A DNA stretch of 64,000 bases from Linnemannia hyalina (GCA_019671135.1 JAHRHY010000009.1:2046001-2110000), one strand, 5' to 3'. Positions 29,500-40,439 are shown, counted from the stretch's first letter. Made by a program: numbers and translations. Notes: generated from the letters alone by a model not told the origin.

Positions 29500-30970
29500 G
29501 GAGAGCATCCAAGACGAGCCGCGACCACCACACTCATCATCCCAATGTCGTCGCCCCCATCAGCTACTTCAAGGATGGAATGATTCCCCGTTTGATGATG
29601 GAACTGTGCTCCAACAAAGTAGGAGAGAATGATTAGAATCCATCTGCGATTGCCATGTACACATTGACGAGGATAGCACACTGACACTTATGTCCTTTTA
29701 AATACTCTTACCTATCTAGACACTAGACACATTGTTTAAGACCAGAAGAACTCTTCAGGAATATAAAGTCCGTTATTTCGGACAGCAGCTAGTGACCAGC
29801 GTGGCTCATTTGCACAGTTTGAGCCTGGTTCACCATGACCTGAAGCCTCTCAATCTTCTGCTGATAGAGGAATTGGTGTTGAAGGTCGGTGATTTCGATC
29901 AGACGCAGGATCCGAGAGATGGCAAGGAGTTCCGGTAAGTTGATATGATTATGATATGTACGATTAAATGTTCTCTTCAATTCAAACATGGACATGTTGC
30001 TAACAGAACTGTACGGTTGTTTGCTCATATTAGCGGTGTGCTTGGTAGTCCGGGCTTCCAGCCCCCCCCCCCCCCCCCCCGAGGTTCTCAAGGAAGAGGT
30101 GTTCACCTACGCTCTGAATATCTTCACAATCGGAGCAATCCTCTCCAGGACGTTGCTTGGTGTCACCTACAAGCTCCTTGACGAGACGGCGGCTGAGAAG
30201 AAGAAGCCTGTCAAAATTAACGGGAGCATGAGTCCCGATGCCATGGACTTGCTTCAGACAACCTTCGAGAGCAATCCTAAGAGCCGGATCACGATAGCCG
30301 ATCTGCTCGCTCACCCCTTCCTGACCGATGGACATATCCCACACAGTCTCTCCTGGGACATCCTGAACAAGGCTGCTCCACTGTCATCGGAGGGCAATGT
30401 ATTAGATACTGATGGCGATTGTCAGATTGAAGTTTATCAAGTCACAGGAAGAGGAGGCAAATAGGACGCTGGAAGAGCCGACCGGTTCTCTTGACGATGC
30501 CGTGGAGGAGGAGGTGGGGGCCAGCGCCCAGAACGTCGTCGGAGGCCAGTTGGATGTCGCTCAGGCCAAGTTGGAGGCCGCTCAGACCCAGGAGGAGACC
30601 GAACCCTCAGAGCCAGATGTCGATCTTGGCGATGTTGATCTTGGCGATATCTTTGCAGAGGTCGAGAAGGTGAAGCTGGCAAAGGCCATCCTCGCGGAAG
30701 GAGCCTAGAAACAGAAGGGGAACAAGGAGGTCGCCGTCCGCGGAGGCAAGGTATGGGAGGACGATTCCGACGACGACGATGAGGAAGGGGCTAAGGGCCA
30801 CAAGAAAGTCAAGGTCATGCAGAAGGATGGCCCCCGGATGATAAGCTTGAGCCTTCATATCTTCGGCTCCGCTGAACATGACGTGCTCCAATACCCTGAC
30901 AAGGAATGCCGCAACGCTAGCATATTGTTGGCCTCCGCTTTGATAACCAGTGACAGTAAAGAAGGGTTCC
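29500..30970 (+). pseudogene. polo-like kinase pseudogene
   Basis: Fragments of one kinase domain lie in order on the plus strand. The N-lobe piece has HPNVVAPISYFKDG and MELCSNK (about 29540-29630). The catalytic loop reads VHHDLKPLNLLL where HRDLK is expected (29825-29860). The next motif is VGDFDQ in place of DFG. A piece with GSPGFQ is followed by a 19-base poly-C run (30062-30080) exactly where the APE codons belong, then EVLKEEVFTYALNIFTIGAI and a C-lobe ending SRITIADLLAHPFL. The order and the HPFLTDGHIPHSL ending resemble polo-like kinases; no polo boxes are seen. A downstream acidic frame (30440-30960) has an in-frame TAG near 30706. Lost DFG glycine, frame breaks and the stop make a working kinase unlikely. 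Confidence 0.8.
30062..30080 (+). repeat. 19-base poly-C run
   Basis: The homopolymer sits between GGCTTCCAG and GAGGTTCTC in the kinase pseudogene, replacing the codons of the APE motif. A 16-base poly-C run at 4133-4148 is likewise followed by GAGGT. Length in the assembly may be unreliable. Confidence 0.8.
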
Positions 30971-31009
30971 ATTAAGGAATTTTTTACGGAATAGGTTAAA
31001 TAGGCACAA

Positions 31010-31180
31010 AAAAAAACTAAATAGGTGTCGGTTGTAGGTGAGGGGTGAATCTACAAAGCATAACTAAATAGGTTTGGGGATAGCTAGACTGATGTATGAG
31101 GGGACGTGTCTACAAAGTACAACTAAACAGGTGTGGAGGCAGCACGATTGCAGTATGGGGGATGCGCCTCACAAGGCGCT
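31010..31180. repeat. imperfect tandem repeat, unit about 58 bp, three copies
   Basis: Units begin AACTAAATAGGTGT (31015), AACTAAATAGGTTT (31063) and AACTAAACAGGTGT (31122) and share GTATGRGGGG and CTACAAAG segments. The third unit overlaps the 3' end of the secreted-protein pseudogene at 31123-31768, so the end of that frame appears to have been duplicated beyond its stop. Confidence 0.5.
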
Positions 31181-31768
31181 GGCTTAACTGACTTATTTGC
31201 TTTGTCCAAATATGTTGTAATCGTAGCTTTGCCAATGAGGTTTTCAGCAGGGGAATATGTGCCGCCAACGCATGTTTTGACGCGGTCCAACACTGCGTTG
31301 CCTAAACAACTCAGAGAAATGTTCATATGCGTTGCCGTGCTACCACAGTTGTACTCCAAATTGGTTGATCCATACCAAACGCCATCGTTAATGACAGATG
31401 CCATCGATTGTGCCGTTTGGTTCGAGCTGTACGTCGTGAACGATTCATAGTTGATCTCATAACCCGTACTGTATACACAGTTACAACCTGGAACAGACAT
31501 GTCAGAACTTCTAGCGGGTCTCGACGAGGTACACATCGTATGGTCCCCAGAAATGACTCCTCAAGCAATTGTTCGCGGATTCCTTGCTGAAGACGGTTGC
31601 GGTTTTCCAGTACTTGGCCACAACTGGAGCATAGGTCACAATTGCAGTCCCACAGGCACTCACAAGGTCTCTTTTCTCCAAGTGAACTGACAACGTACTG
31701 TTAGGCAGGGCAGCACCACTGCAGAGTGCAAGCACACATGCCTACAGAAGATATAATTGCCTAAACAT
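31123..31768 (-). pseudogene. small secreted protein pseudogene (nonsense in signal peptide, frameshift)
   Basis: On the minus strand an ATG at 31768 opens MFRQLYLL, an in-frame TAG stands at 31744-31742, and the frame then continues ACVLALCSGAALP. Together they would form a typical signal peptide. The mature part contains KRDLVSACGTAIV and SANNCLRSHFWGPYD, then needs a frameshift near 31530-31510 to continue with PGCNCVYSTGYEINY. A Cys-containing C-terminal half follows, ending 31123. It resembles fungal small secreted (effector-like) proteins by layout only; no family is recognised. The nonsense codon plus frameshift argue for recent inactivation. A 47-base intron at the frameshift was considered but the phase does not fit. 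Confidence 0.65.
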
Positions 31769-33890
31769 CATCTGAAGACCAAAATAATGAAAATTTGAAA
31801 AGTACGTAAAATTAAAATTGATTAGTGTCGGAGAAGCAGTTCCACGTAGAAATAAGTAAAGTTGAGAAACTTAAGAAGTTATGGAGTTGATGTCTTGTGG
31901 ATTGAAGCGTATTTGGAAAGGTATGGACCTGATGGGAAAAACTGGGGTAGGGCTATAGCAATTTATAATAAATTGATGCGGATCAGTGGCGCCCTTACCA
32001 ATACGATCGAATCTTTGAGGCCGTCTCTCCATGCTCCGAAGGTCAAAATAAACAATAGCCCAAGGAGGGACTCACAATGTTGACTCTCTGACCTGGCTTC
32101 AAGGTTTCCAAGGGAACTATCGTTCCTAGGACTACCGTCGTGTCTGCATGAAAGAGGGAGCAAGTTCACATTGCTTTTGCGTCTACAAAAAGCGGCTCAC
32201 TATGGTTACTTGGACTACCTTCATTGAAGGTTTGCAAGGGTACTGGTCGCTACTAGGATTCCCGTGGTCTTTGCGTCTCGCCAGCAGAATCGGCTATTAC
32301 ATCTATAGCCGTTACATAGGCTTCCTGAGAGAAATGTCCTGAGCCTCGTTCAAAGGCACTTTTCCTACCAAAAAAAAGAGGGAAATTGATATTATTGGTT
32401 AGGCAGCCGCCTAAAAAGGGTTGCCTAGAAAATCAGCAGCCAATGGGGCATGGTGATCAGTGCTGGGTGGACCTTTTTTTTCGTCGAAAAGAGTAAAAAA
32501 AAACTGCCCAAACGCTATGGTCTCTTTGTTTTTCTTTCTCTCTTTGTTCGGCTCTTTTTTTTTTTAGGAAAACCATTTAGATGCCTTTGAACGAAACCCT
32601 GATTCAAGTTCTCGGTAAATCGACTAGCACAACAAGAACAGCGACCATTTTCCTTTTATGTTATACTTTGAGGTGTACATTGTGCATAATACTCCATGCG
32701 TATTTGATTGCGACATTTTTACGAGTGTGCACAATCCTTCCATGGGGAGACATCCTCCTCGGCTCTTGGAATCCGCGGTACCCACCAATGGAGACTCAAT
32801 CAACACAAGCTCAAAGAGCGACTGTTCTCGGTGAACCTTATATAGTTTGTACTCATGCATGTTTGTTTGCGGGATTTTAAGTGGGTGAACAGCAGTAGAA
32901 CCTTTGTTAGTGCATGTTTGTTTGCAGGATTTTATGAGAGAGAAGACTCATTTCACATGAACCCACGCTGACAACCGTCTTGCACTGTACTACCACAGGA
33001 ATACACCTGTATCCGCCGTTTAGAAAGATATGCCGATTGGTAGAAACTCAATCGACACTATCACATAGCTCAACCTCCACAAGAACAAGACACTAACCTA
33101 TCTACTCCGTCAAAGCATCCACGACGCTTCCTCGAATGATACTGAAGGAAGAAAGAGCCGATATCGAAAGATCAAAAGCAACGTCGCTATGAGCGCTTGG
33201 CTGCCACAAGACAGTTAGAGGTTATGACCAAAGCTTGGTGGGAGTGCATAAACACGAACGGTCAGGGCGCATAACATGTAGAAGTGAGGGTACAGTGCTT
33301 TGATTGGTGAAGTGAATGATTGCATTGTCCAACATCTAAACTGGACGTTGTTGGAAGGATTCGTGCAACGAGGCATGCGTGGATAAAGAAGCAAGGGAGA
33401 ATAAATACAAGTCGACCGTTTTTCTTCCTGATGAACCACCTCTCCCCTGCCCACACACGTACAGTCCCCATTATCGGGGTCTCTGTGCTTGGCAGTATCG
33501 TTTGATTTAATAATCAATTGAAGAGAAAGCAGTAAAGGCCTGGATCTTTTAGAATGGGTGGGTTTATGGGATAGGCTTATTTACAATGGCGAGCGGTGTA
33601 AACAAATGAGGGGTTTATTGATAATGGCGAGGGGTGGGAACAAAGGGGGACTCAAGAGAAATAGATAGTAAATACTTACCTTGATGGTCAGATACTTCTG
33701 TCACTCACCAACAGTCCATGTCTCAAGCTCTAAGCAACACAAGTGAAGCCATAAAAAACCCCTACCGTATCAAGTGTTAAGCAGGCCATGCGAGCATCAA
33801 GGTGTCTGTCAACTTCCGCCAGGTCTACCTTCAAGCCAGTTAGCCACCTTTTTTTTCGTTATCCTTTGTTTCAAAATCATTGCACACAAC
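31769..33890. other. 2-kb stretch without a supported gene
   Basis: A plus-strand frame at 32581-32880 starts with ATG and has hydrophobic segments but no recognisable motif. Two short related segments, CATGTTTGTTTGCGGGATTTTA near 32857 and CATGTTTGTTTGCAGGATTTTA near 32913, indicate a small local duplication. I see no RNA gene. Confidence 0.4.
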
Positions 33891-33894
33891 CAAG

Positions 33895-34080
33895 ATGTGC
33901 AGAGTCATCAAAACATGTTGCTGTTTCTGCGATGCCACTGAAGATATCACAATTCCCTGCAAAAGTAATCCTGCCTGCCCCAAAGATATTAGACTCATTG
34001 TCATAGGCTGTATAGATTGCTTGAAGTCCAGATTTAAGAAGGAAGATTTTTTAAAAAAATACGAAGTGTTTTTTGCGTGA
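33895..34080 (+). CDS. small cysteine-rich hypothetical protein
   Basis: A 61-residue frame starts MCRVIKTCCCFCDATED and carries nine cysteines, including a CCCFC cluster, a PCxxxPxCP segment and CIDC. It has no signal peptide and a Lys/Phe-rich tail. The paired cysteines could bind a metal. The start context (CCAAGATG) is reasonable. There is no neighbour in the same orientation to suggest a function. Short length keeps confidence modest; the alternative is a chance frame. Confidence 0.4.
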   Translation: MCRVIKTCCCFCDATEDITIPCKSNPACPKDIRLIVIGCIDCLKSRFKKEDFLKKYEVFFA

Positions 34081-35380
34081 TCTATTAAAAATCAACCGTC
34101 CTTCTCTTTCACCTTCATGTCTAACATCTGAACTTGAAACTATGTATTATACTGCTAGATGACTGCTCGACTTGTCCTATTTCCATCATATCATCCATCA
34201 TCAGCAGAGCGCCCATATCCCGCCGATTTTTCATCTCCAGCCGATTTTTCAGTAGAAGGTGAAGGCTAACGCTCCCGATTCATTCTAGATCATGTTAGAA
34301 TTTATCAGGAGCCTCCAGAACAAGACTATCTGTGTGGGATCTAGTCTAGACAAATGGACCGCGAGCTAGGACTGTATCCGTGAGGATGAAAAGGAAGGGG
34401 ACCAAGGAGTTCACATGTGTGAGATCGATAGAATAAACAAAATAGAAATAAAAAGGGGGGAGGGAGAATAAAGGGATGGAGTGCTAACGGTGAAGTAGAC
34501 CCCTGGGCACCGGATATCCCATGATATAGGTTGACAGTTGCACCGCAGTCTGCCGTTAGACGATAGATCGGCCAGTACCAATGCTTGTAGGCGGATCGAT
34601 AGCTGGCGGAAACGTGGGCAGGGCGAAAAGTGGACCTCTATGAGATCAGGGGTGGCGCAAGCGGTGTCAAGGATAGGATGGACAAGCCGGTCGGCAGAGG
34701 ACTTCCTTGTGCTACCCAGTGCGCATTGTGTTCATTGTTGACAATGCGCAGGGGTGGCAGAGAGATCCTGCTTTCAATGCTGACTGAGAAGGGATCGAGT
34801 GATAAAATAAAGGGTTAATTTTTATTTGACGAAGAATTCTCTATAAATTAGTGTGCTCAATAAACGGGTCAACGGCCACCTTCTTTCTCGTCTTCAGTTT
34901 TCCTTCATAATTTGACTCGAGCACATGGCTAGGATACGCCCATCATGGCAATACCTGTCGAAAGGTGGTCGAGTGGTCCTTGCTGGTCAGAATAACAATA
35001 ACAATCAAAAGAGTGGATCAAAAAGAATAAGAGAAAAGAGGCGCCCCGAACTAACTGCTCGGTTCCGAATTGTTTTATTATCATTTTCCACACTACGAAA
35101 CGGTGGTCACAAGAACGCCACCAAAATATCACTCAAAAGGCAGATCCGGAGAACAAGGAGGAAGGTTATGGTGGCGACCAGAATGGTTCACCATCCCTCC
35201 CACCTCATTTGCCTCTGAGTGCCTTCGGAAGCTTGAGGCAGGGGAGGGTAGCGGAACGCCCGTGTAGGGTGTGTAGAGTGGCTGGTGAAATGCCCTTCTT
35301 CCAACTTTCTTCTCCGCTCGCTGTATGATAACCGTTTTCACTTGTATAATAATAAAATTATGTCATATTTTGTTTTGACT
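34081..35380. other. stretch without a supported gene
   Basis: No frame here has a recognisable domain. Part of it, next to the integrase relic at 35382, may be unrecognisable flanking retroelement DNA. No long terminal repeats were found by eye. Confidence 0.35.
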
Positions 35381-35381
35381 G

Positions 35382-36112
35382 TTATGCTTGAGCTTGATGC
35401 TTTCTCCACTTCATATGCAAGGATTCCATATAGTCCTTCATAAACAAGTTTAAGTTGCGAAGGCGCTTAATGATGGACAAGCATGGTACCAATACAATCT
35501 TGGAGGATGTAGGCACCACCTTTGTTTTACGAACAACTGTAAACGGTCCTTCATATCTAGGAGAAAAGGAGTCTCTTTTGACAGGATCGACCGCCATCAC
35601 TTTGGTTCCGACTGGAAACTCGCAGAGCGTGAGTCTTCTGTTGAACCTCACAATCATTTTCGGCAGAGTGAAGTTTACCTTGCACTCAATTGCGGAGAAC
35701 ACGACCGTAGTCATTACCTCGAGTCTCTTCAGTAAATCTTCATGGGACATAACCGTGCTTTGTTTATCGGTGTAATGTAATTATAATGTCCGTTTTCTTT
35801 ATGTGCGAACAAAAGAGAGAAAAGGGAAAACTCGCGTAAACTCGCAATGTTTACATTCAGACCGAATTGTGCCATTGGGGCGTGTAGATCCATTCGTGTT
35901 TCTTGCCTTTAGTATCCTTACGAAATATTTCTTTCGCCGTTTTAACCCGGTTTTCGGCTAGTCCGTTGCCTCTTGTGTAATAAGGTGCGACAAAACGGTG
36001 ATGTATACCCAGTTTATCCATCAAGAGCTTAGTGACCTGATGGGAGAATTATTTTCCTTTATCAGATTGAAGAACTCGAGGAAATCCAACCAATGATAGA
36101 ATGTCAATAAGA
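35382..36112 (-). mobile_element. Ty3/gypsy integrase relic
   Basis: Minus-strand translation from 36112 gives the end of a retroviral-type integrase core: GFPRVLQSDKGK, then a TAA at 36051-36049 where Glu is expected (DKGKEF), then FSHQVTKLLMDKLGIHH and APYYTRGNGLAENR, the GxxE region of the DDE core. A stop near 35865 follows. From 35750 the C-terminal SH3-like domain appears with FPVGTKVMAVDP and YEGPFTVVRKT. Upstream reverse transcriptase, Gag and LTRs are not visible nearby. Stops and truncation show that the relic is dead. Family call comes from motif order. Confidence 0.85.
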
Positions 36113-36500
36113 GTACAGTATGTTGATGGCATTGATGAGGGTGTCTTGATCAAGACAGGATCCAGGATCCAGAACGGATCACACTATACGCGATCCTCTT
36201 TCTTCCTTGATTCTAGTACCCACATGCAGAATAATTGGACCTTTTGTTGGGAACGCAAACTAATTTTCCTAGGCGAGGATAAATCTTGGATGAGAAATCG
36301 ACTTCTCGTTCGTCCCGGCTCTGTAGACCTTTATCCTTGCATGTCGCTTGATACATCAATGTCTGCGTCTCGTTCTCATTCCACATGCTACATTCTCTGT
36401 GCTACTCATCCCGGTGTTGGTGATGCGCCGGTGCCCGATACCAGTGATGGCAAACTGAGATCCAATACCATGCACCTTGCAGTCTCAATTACTCACACAT

Positions 36501-36510
36501 CTATAAAAGG
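36501..36510 (+). promoter_or_regulatory. TATA box
   Basis: CTATAAAAGG lies about 155 bases before the signal-peptide ATG at 36666 and is followed by a C/T/A-rich leader, a usual arrangement for inducible fungal secreted-protein genes. Confidence 0.5.
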
Positions 36511-36665
36511 ATGCGTCCACTCATCTTTTTCCCCCTCGATTCTTCAGTACAATTCAACAAACACCAGCTTGCGTTGTTCTTATATCTAATCGAACTTCAA
36601 CTGAAAAATGCACTCTACTTCCAACTTATAACAACAACTCCTCTAACAAACTGCACCACTTCCAA

Positions 36666-36864
36666 ATGACTAACACCGCGTCCAGCTTGCTTCTGCTGAT
36701 CTCTGTAGCCCTCGCCGTCGCCGCCCCGTAAGGCAAGTCCTTTATTCCCTCTAATTCTTTTTAAAACCTTGATTTGCTTCTAAAGGAAAGTATCATACTA
36801 AAGATTTACAATGGCAAAACCAATTCATTCTAGGATAGAAGCCGTGCGGGCGCTAAAGATATAA
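36666..36864 (+). pseudogene. signal-peptide exon of a truncated secreted-protein gene
   Basis: An ATG at 36666 opens a clean signal peptide, MTNTASSLLLLISVALAV followed by AAP. It stops at a GTAAGG donor at 36728. A CATTCTAG acceptor at 36833 restores phase but the frame reaches TAA after about ten more codons (36862-36864). A TATA box precedes it at 36501. The expected mature protein is missing; the DNA beyond runs into a Tc1/mariner relic (to 38245). I infer a secreted-protein gene cut off by transposon insertion or deletion. A genuine 31-residue product is possible but unlikely. Confidence 0.5.
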
Positions 36865-37559
36865 TACCAGTACCTTGGACTGTAATGTTACAATAGTTCT
36901 TTGAGTTTCGATTCGACCATGTTCAGTCGTATTCTAATCCTTTGGGAGGTAGCTGTACTTGAAGACGGATCCGCGTTGCTAGAGCTCATGCAGTCTTGAT
37001 CGGGAAAAATGCTTGCGATTGGCACCTAGGAATCGGGGTTGAACACATTTCTTGGAGAGTTCTCGTGGATTGGCGGTTTCAGGAGTGGCAGGACAGACCT
37101 TCAACCATCGTCGAGCATTGTCTCTTGCCTAGAGACGTGCAGCTGTGACTTTTGGATAGGCGTCGCATTGACTGCCTCGAGGTACTCGTTCAATCCACTT
37201 AACCAGTTTTAAACGCTTTCTTGGAGAGCCCTTGAAGGTGGACAAGAGAATGTTCTTGAAAAAGTTATTCTCGAAGACTTTGGCCATAGCATTAGGGGAT
37301 TTGAGTTGGTTTAACTTGAACTTGGTACTTCACTTGCGGAAGGAACTTCTTTTACTACCTTGTAACGTGGTCAAGCGGTCGGAGACCAGATTGTGGGATG
37401 TTGTGTTTAATAAAGTCTTGAATTATGAACTGCTGGAACTATCTACGGTACAGACTAAATATTTATATGTGTATGGGTACCAGGTTGGCTACTGTTGTTG
37501 CTAGAGCTTTCTAGGAGAATACGTGCTTGGATTAGCCACCAGAAGCGTCTCAAAGAATG

Positions 37560-38245
37560 TAGTGGCAATAGAAGGGTCTGGAAATTAAGTGGCGTTAGCC
37601 ATGTGCCATCGTTCTGGACTCGGCAATGTATATTCGCATTCTTCAAAACGAGCTATTGAATACCATCAACTGGTACAATATCAATCCACGGCAATTTATC
37701 TTCCAACAAGACAATGATCTCAAGCACACTGCCAAGGCAGTCAACTTCTACTTTGCCTCCATTGGGTTGCCAGAGGCGACAGGGAGACTACTCACATGGC
37801 GTTCCAATTAGCGGACCTCAGTCCTATAGAGCATTTGTGGCAACACTTAAAAAGACTTCGCGAGCGTGGGTCCATTCCTGAAGGCATGCTTGACCTGTGG
37901 AAATGAGTGAGCGAGATCAGGGAGGAGGAGACGCCAATGGGGTCTGCCGCAATTTGGTTCGGAGTACGCCTGAACGGATGTAAGCTGTCATTAAAGCAAG
38001 AAAGCAACATACAATTTTGATATGTAAATAAAAATCACGGTTACAAGTTACAACACAATACAAATGACCCATGGTAGGTGTTCTAAATTAATCAGTACAA
38101 ATGACACTTCAATTATTTCAATTGCACCGATAGATATAGTGATGGCACACAAGTTTACTGAGATCTAGAAAGATCTGGATACTAATGAGCGAAAGGTCAT
38201 GGGAGACAGCGGTTCAAAATACTTGTATAGTTTTGTGGCTCACTG
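37560..38245 (+). mobile_element. Tc1/mariner transposase relic with right terminus
   Basis: The plus strand preserves the C-terminal half of a Tc1-type DDE transposase. YIRILQNELL is followed by IFQQDNDLKHTAKAV (second catalytic Asp region), then after a frame break LSPIEHLWQHLKRLRERG (third acidic residue, E), and a C-terminus close to CRNLVRSTPERM-stop-AVIKAR. The right terminus is GTTCAAAATACTTGTATAGT continuing to GGCTCACTG at 38245, followed by TA (38246-38247), as expected for a TA target. I did not find the left terminus. Frameshifts and stops make it inactive. It ends only 50 bp from the stop of the LRR gene. Confidence 0.8.
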
Positions 38246-38294
38246 TACAGTACATCAGTGTTATGGTTTAAGGGTGTTGTATATTGAGGCAACA

Positions 38295-39614
38295 TCAGTC
38301 TTCTAAAATGAACACAGTTTGGTTGGTCTTGAATGCCTTAGCCAGCGCCTGAGCTCCGTTGTCTCCGATCTGATTGTTTCTTAGGTCCAAAATAGTTACG
38401 GTCGAGTTGGTCTTGAGAGCTTCAGCCAGCGCCTGAGCTCCGTTGTGTCCGATATGGTTCCTGCTTAGGTCCAAAGTAGTTACGGTCGAGTTGGTCGTGA
38501 GAGCTTCAGCCAGCGCCTGAGCTCCGTTGTCTCCGATCAGGTTCCTGCTTAGGTCCAAAGTATTTAGGGTCGAGTTGATCTTGAGAGCTTCAGCCAGCGC
38601 CTGAGCTCCGTCGTCTCTGATCTGGTTGTAGCCCAAGTCCAAAGCAGTCAGAGTCGAGTTGGTCTTGAGAGCTTCAGCCAGCGCCTGAGCTTCGTCGTCT
38701 CTGATCTGATTGTAGCCCAAGTCCAAAGCAGTCAGAGTCAAGTTGGTCTTGAGTGCCTCGGCCAGCGCCTGAGCTCCGTTGTCTCCGATCTGGTTCCTGC
38801 TTAGGTCCAAAGTAGTTAAGGTCGAGTTGGTCTTGAGAGCTTCAGCCAGCGCCTGCACCCCATCTCTGATCTGATTGTAGCCCAAGTCCAAAGTAGTCAG
38901 AGTCGAGTTGGTCTTGAGTGCCTCAGCCAGTGCCTGAGCTCCGTTTTCTCTGATTGAGGTGTCGTTCAAGTTTAAAGTGGTTAGGGCCGAGTTGGTCTTG
39001 AGTGCGTCCGCCAGTGCATGAGCTCCGTTTTCTCCGATACAGTTGCGGCACAAGTCCAAAGCAGTCAGAGTCGAGTTGGTCTTGAGTGCCTCAGCCAGCA
39101 CTAGAGCTCCGTTATCTCCGATCGGGTTTTCGCTCAAGTCCAAAGCAGTCAGAGTCGAGTTGGTCTTGAGTACCTCAGCAAGCGCCTGCGCTCCTTTGTC
39201 TCCGATCCAGTTGAGCCACAAGTTCAAAGTGGTCAGAGTCGAGTTGGTCTTGAGTGTCTCAGCCAGCGCATGAACTCCATCGTCTCTGATTAGGTTGCAG
39301 CCCAAGTCCAAAGTGGTCAGAATCGAGTTGGTCATGATGCTAGAAACTAAAGTGTTTTCTACATATGTCGACGATTGGTTTTCATAATTAGGGCCCTGAA
39401 CCTTGAGGATTTTTATATAGCGCCTATTTCTCTCGACTGTTTCCATGCTGGGACCATGTTTCGACAACACGACAGACTTGTAGAGTTGTGGTGTAAATGA
39501 GTCCTTCCAATCCTGACTCACACGCACACAGGACATGAGGTCTTTGAGGTTAAGATTGCTGGCAATTATTGAGCGGATCTCAGGTAGATCGAGGGGACAT
39601 GTCTTGGACATCAT
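38295..39614 (-). CDS. F-box-like leucine-rich repeat protein
   Basis: A 439-residue frame on the minus strand; I choose the ATG at 39614 because the frame upstream has no ATG. Residues about 5-60 resemble an F-box (CPLDLPEIRSIIASNLNL, then CVRVSQDWKD). From about residue 105 there are twelve 28-residue ribonuclease-inhibitor-type repeats of the form LAEALKTNSTLTTLDLSRN; repeat six lacks one residue. F-box/LRR proteins select substrates for SCF ubiquitin ligases; NLRC3-like LRR proteins act as sensors. Which applies is not decided by sequence. The repeats are nearly identical at DNA level (84-bp units). The protein ends shortly after repeat twelve, so the C-terminus may be truncated. Confidence 0.85.
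   Translation of the reverse strand: MMSKTCPLDLPEIRSIIASNLNLKDLMSCVRVSQDWKDSFTPQLYKSVVLSKHGPSMETVERNRRYIKILKVQGPNYENQSSTYVENTLVSSIMTNSILTTLDLGCNLIRDDGVHALAETLKTNSTLTTLNLWLNWIGDKGAQALAEVLKTNSTLTALDLSENPIGDNGALVLAEALKTNSTLTALDLCRNCIGENGAHALADALKTNSALTTLNLNDTSIRENGAQALAEALKTNSTLTTLDLGYNQIRDGVQALAEALKTNSTLTTLDLSRNQIGDNGAQALAEALKTNLTLTALDLGYNQIRDDEAQALAEALKTNSTLTALDLGYNQIRDDGAQALAEALKINSTLNTLDLSRNLIGDNGAQALAEALTTNSTVTTLDLSRNHIGHNGAQALAEALKTNSTVTILDLRNNQIGDNGAQALAKAFKTNQTVFILED
38310..39335 (-). repeat. 84-bp tandem repeat array encoding the LRRs
   Basis: Twelve units of 84 bp (one of 81 bp) lie within the LRR gene. Several neighbouring units are nearly identical in nucleotides, for example those with LGYNQIRDD, so unit number is probably still changing by unequal exchange or slippage. 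Confidence 0.85.
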
Positions 39615-40439
39615 TGTCAGAAAGATGAAGAGCGTGACAGGGGATGTTGAATGCAGTGATGATGTGGTCACAAGAAGGTGCGATTATGTAAGAGCAAGAG
39701 AATATGAACGAAGGGACGAGAAAGGGAAGGGAGAAAGAGTGCTTGGGCTAAGTGGACGAGGCGAAGAAAAGATGCAGTGGAGGCAAAGCAGACAATGGGC
39801 GCCATAGTTACGTCACCGAAGCGACTCATCATCGTATCCACTGCGCTCTACCAGCACTAATCCACGCTTATGAACATGCTGAGGTTAGCTAGTCTAAGTT
39901 CTAAACGCCCTTTAAGCCGCTCTCCATCCACACTCGTGGTAGCCGCCGTCCTCTTGCCGTGACTTTCAGCTCTGTTGGTGGCACTTGGGGAGGCAGTAGA
40001 TAAGGTGGCGGCACTGCTAGAGCTGGAGTTGGAGCTTAAGCAGGGTCCATCACCATGTTTGGTTTTCCAGGGAAGGAAACCGTTACTAGCGACTGACTGC
40101 AGATAATATGAGCGTTCCTGGTTGAAAGATAGCCCTGAATAATGTTCGCCATATTCTCCGCATCCATAACGTCACGGGGTGGTGTGAGTTTCCTCATTTT
40201 CATTACTTCCTCTTCAACAGTACCTTGGCCGCTTGGAGGAAGACTAATAGTCGTAGGACCTTCGTTTGGAAAGCTAAAAAACAAAGTTCTTCGCGGTCTT
40301 GGGAACGTCCTGCTTCAAATAGGCCCACAATAACGTTTTGGAAGAACAAAGGAAAGAAGCGAATGGTTGTCTTGTGTGGAGATAACTGAAAAGCAAACAG
40401 CAAAGTCAAAAATTAATAATAACACACCCAGAGATGGAT
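39615..40439. other. upstream region of the LRR gene and unassigned DNA
   Basis: Likely promoter of the LRR gene up to about 39900. A minus-strand frame at 40284-40036 contains PTTISLPPSGQGTVEEEV and may be a coding relic, but I cannot place it in a family. Confidence 0.35.

Noticed and set aside
31505..31560. A 47-base intron proposed to repair the frameshift in the secreted-protein gene
   Set aside because: GTGTAC..TTCCAG borders exist but the phase does not join the two frames.
36101..36589. A 162-residue plus-strand frame next to the gypsy relic
   Set aside because: No motif; it overlaps the promoter of the signal-peptide exon and does not continue the integrase, which is on the other strand.
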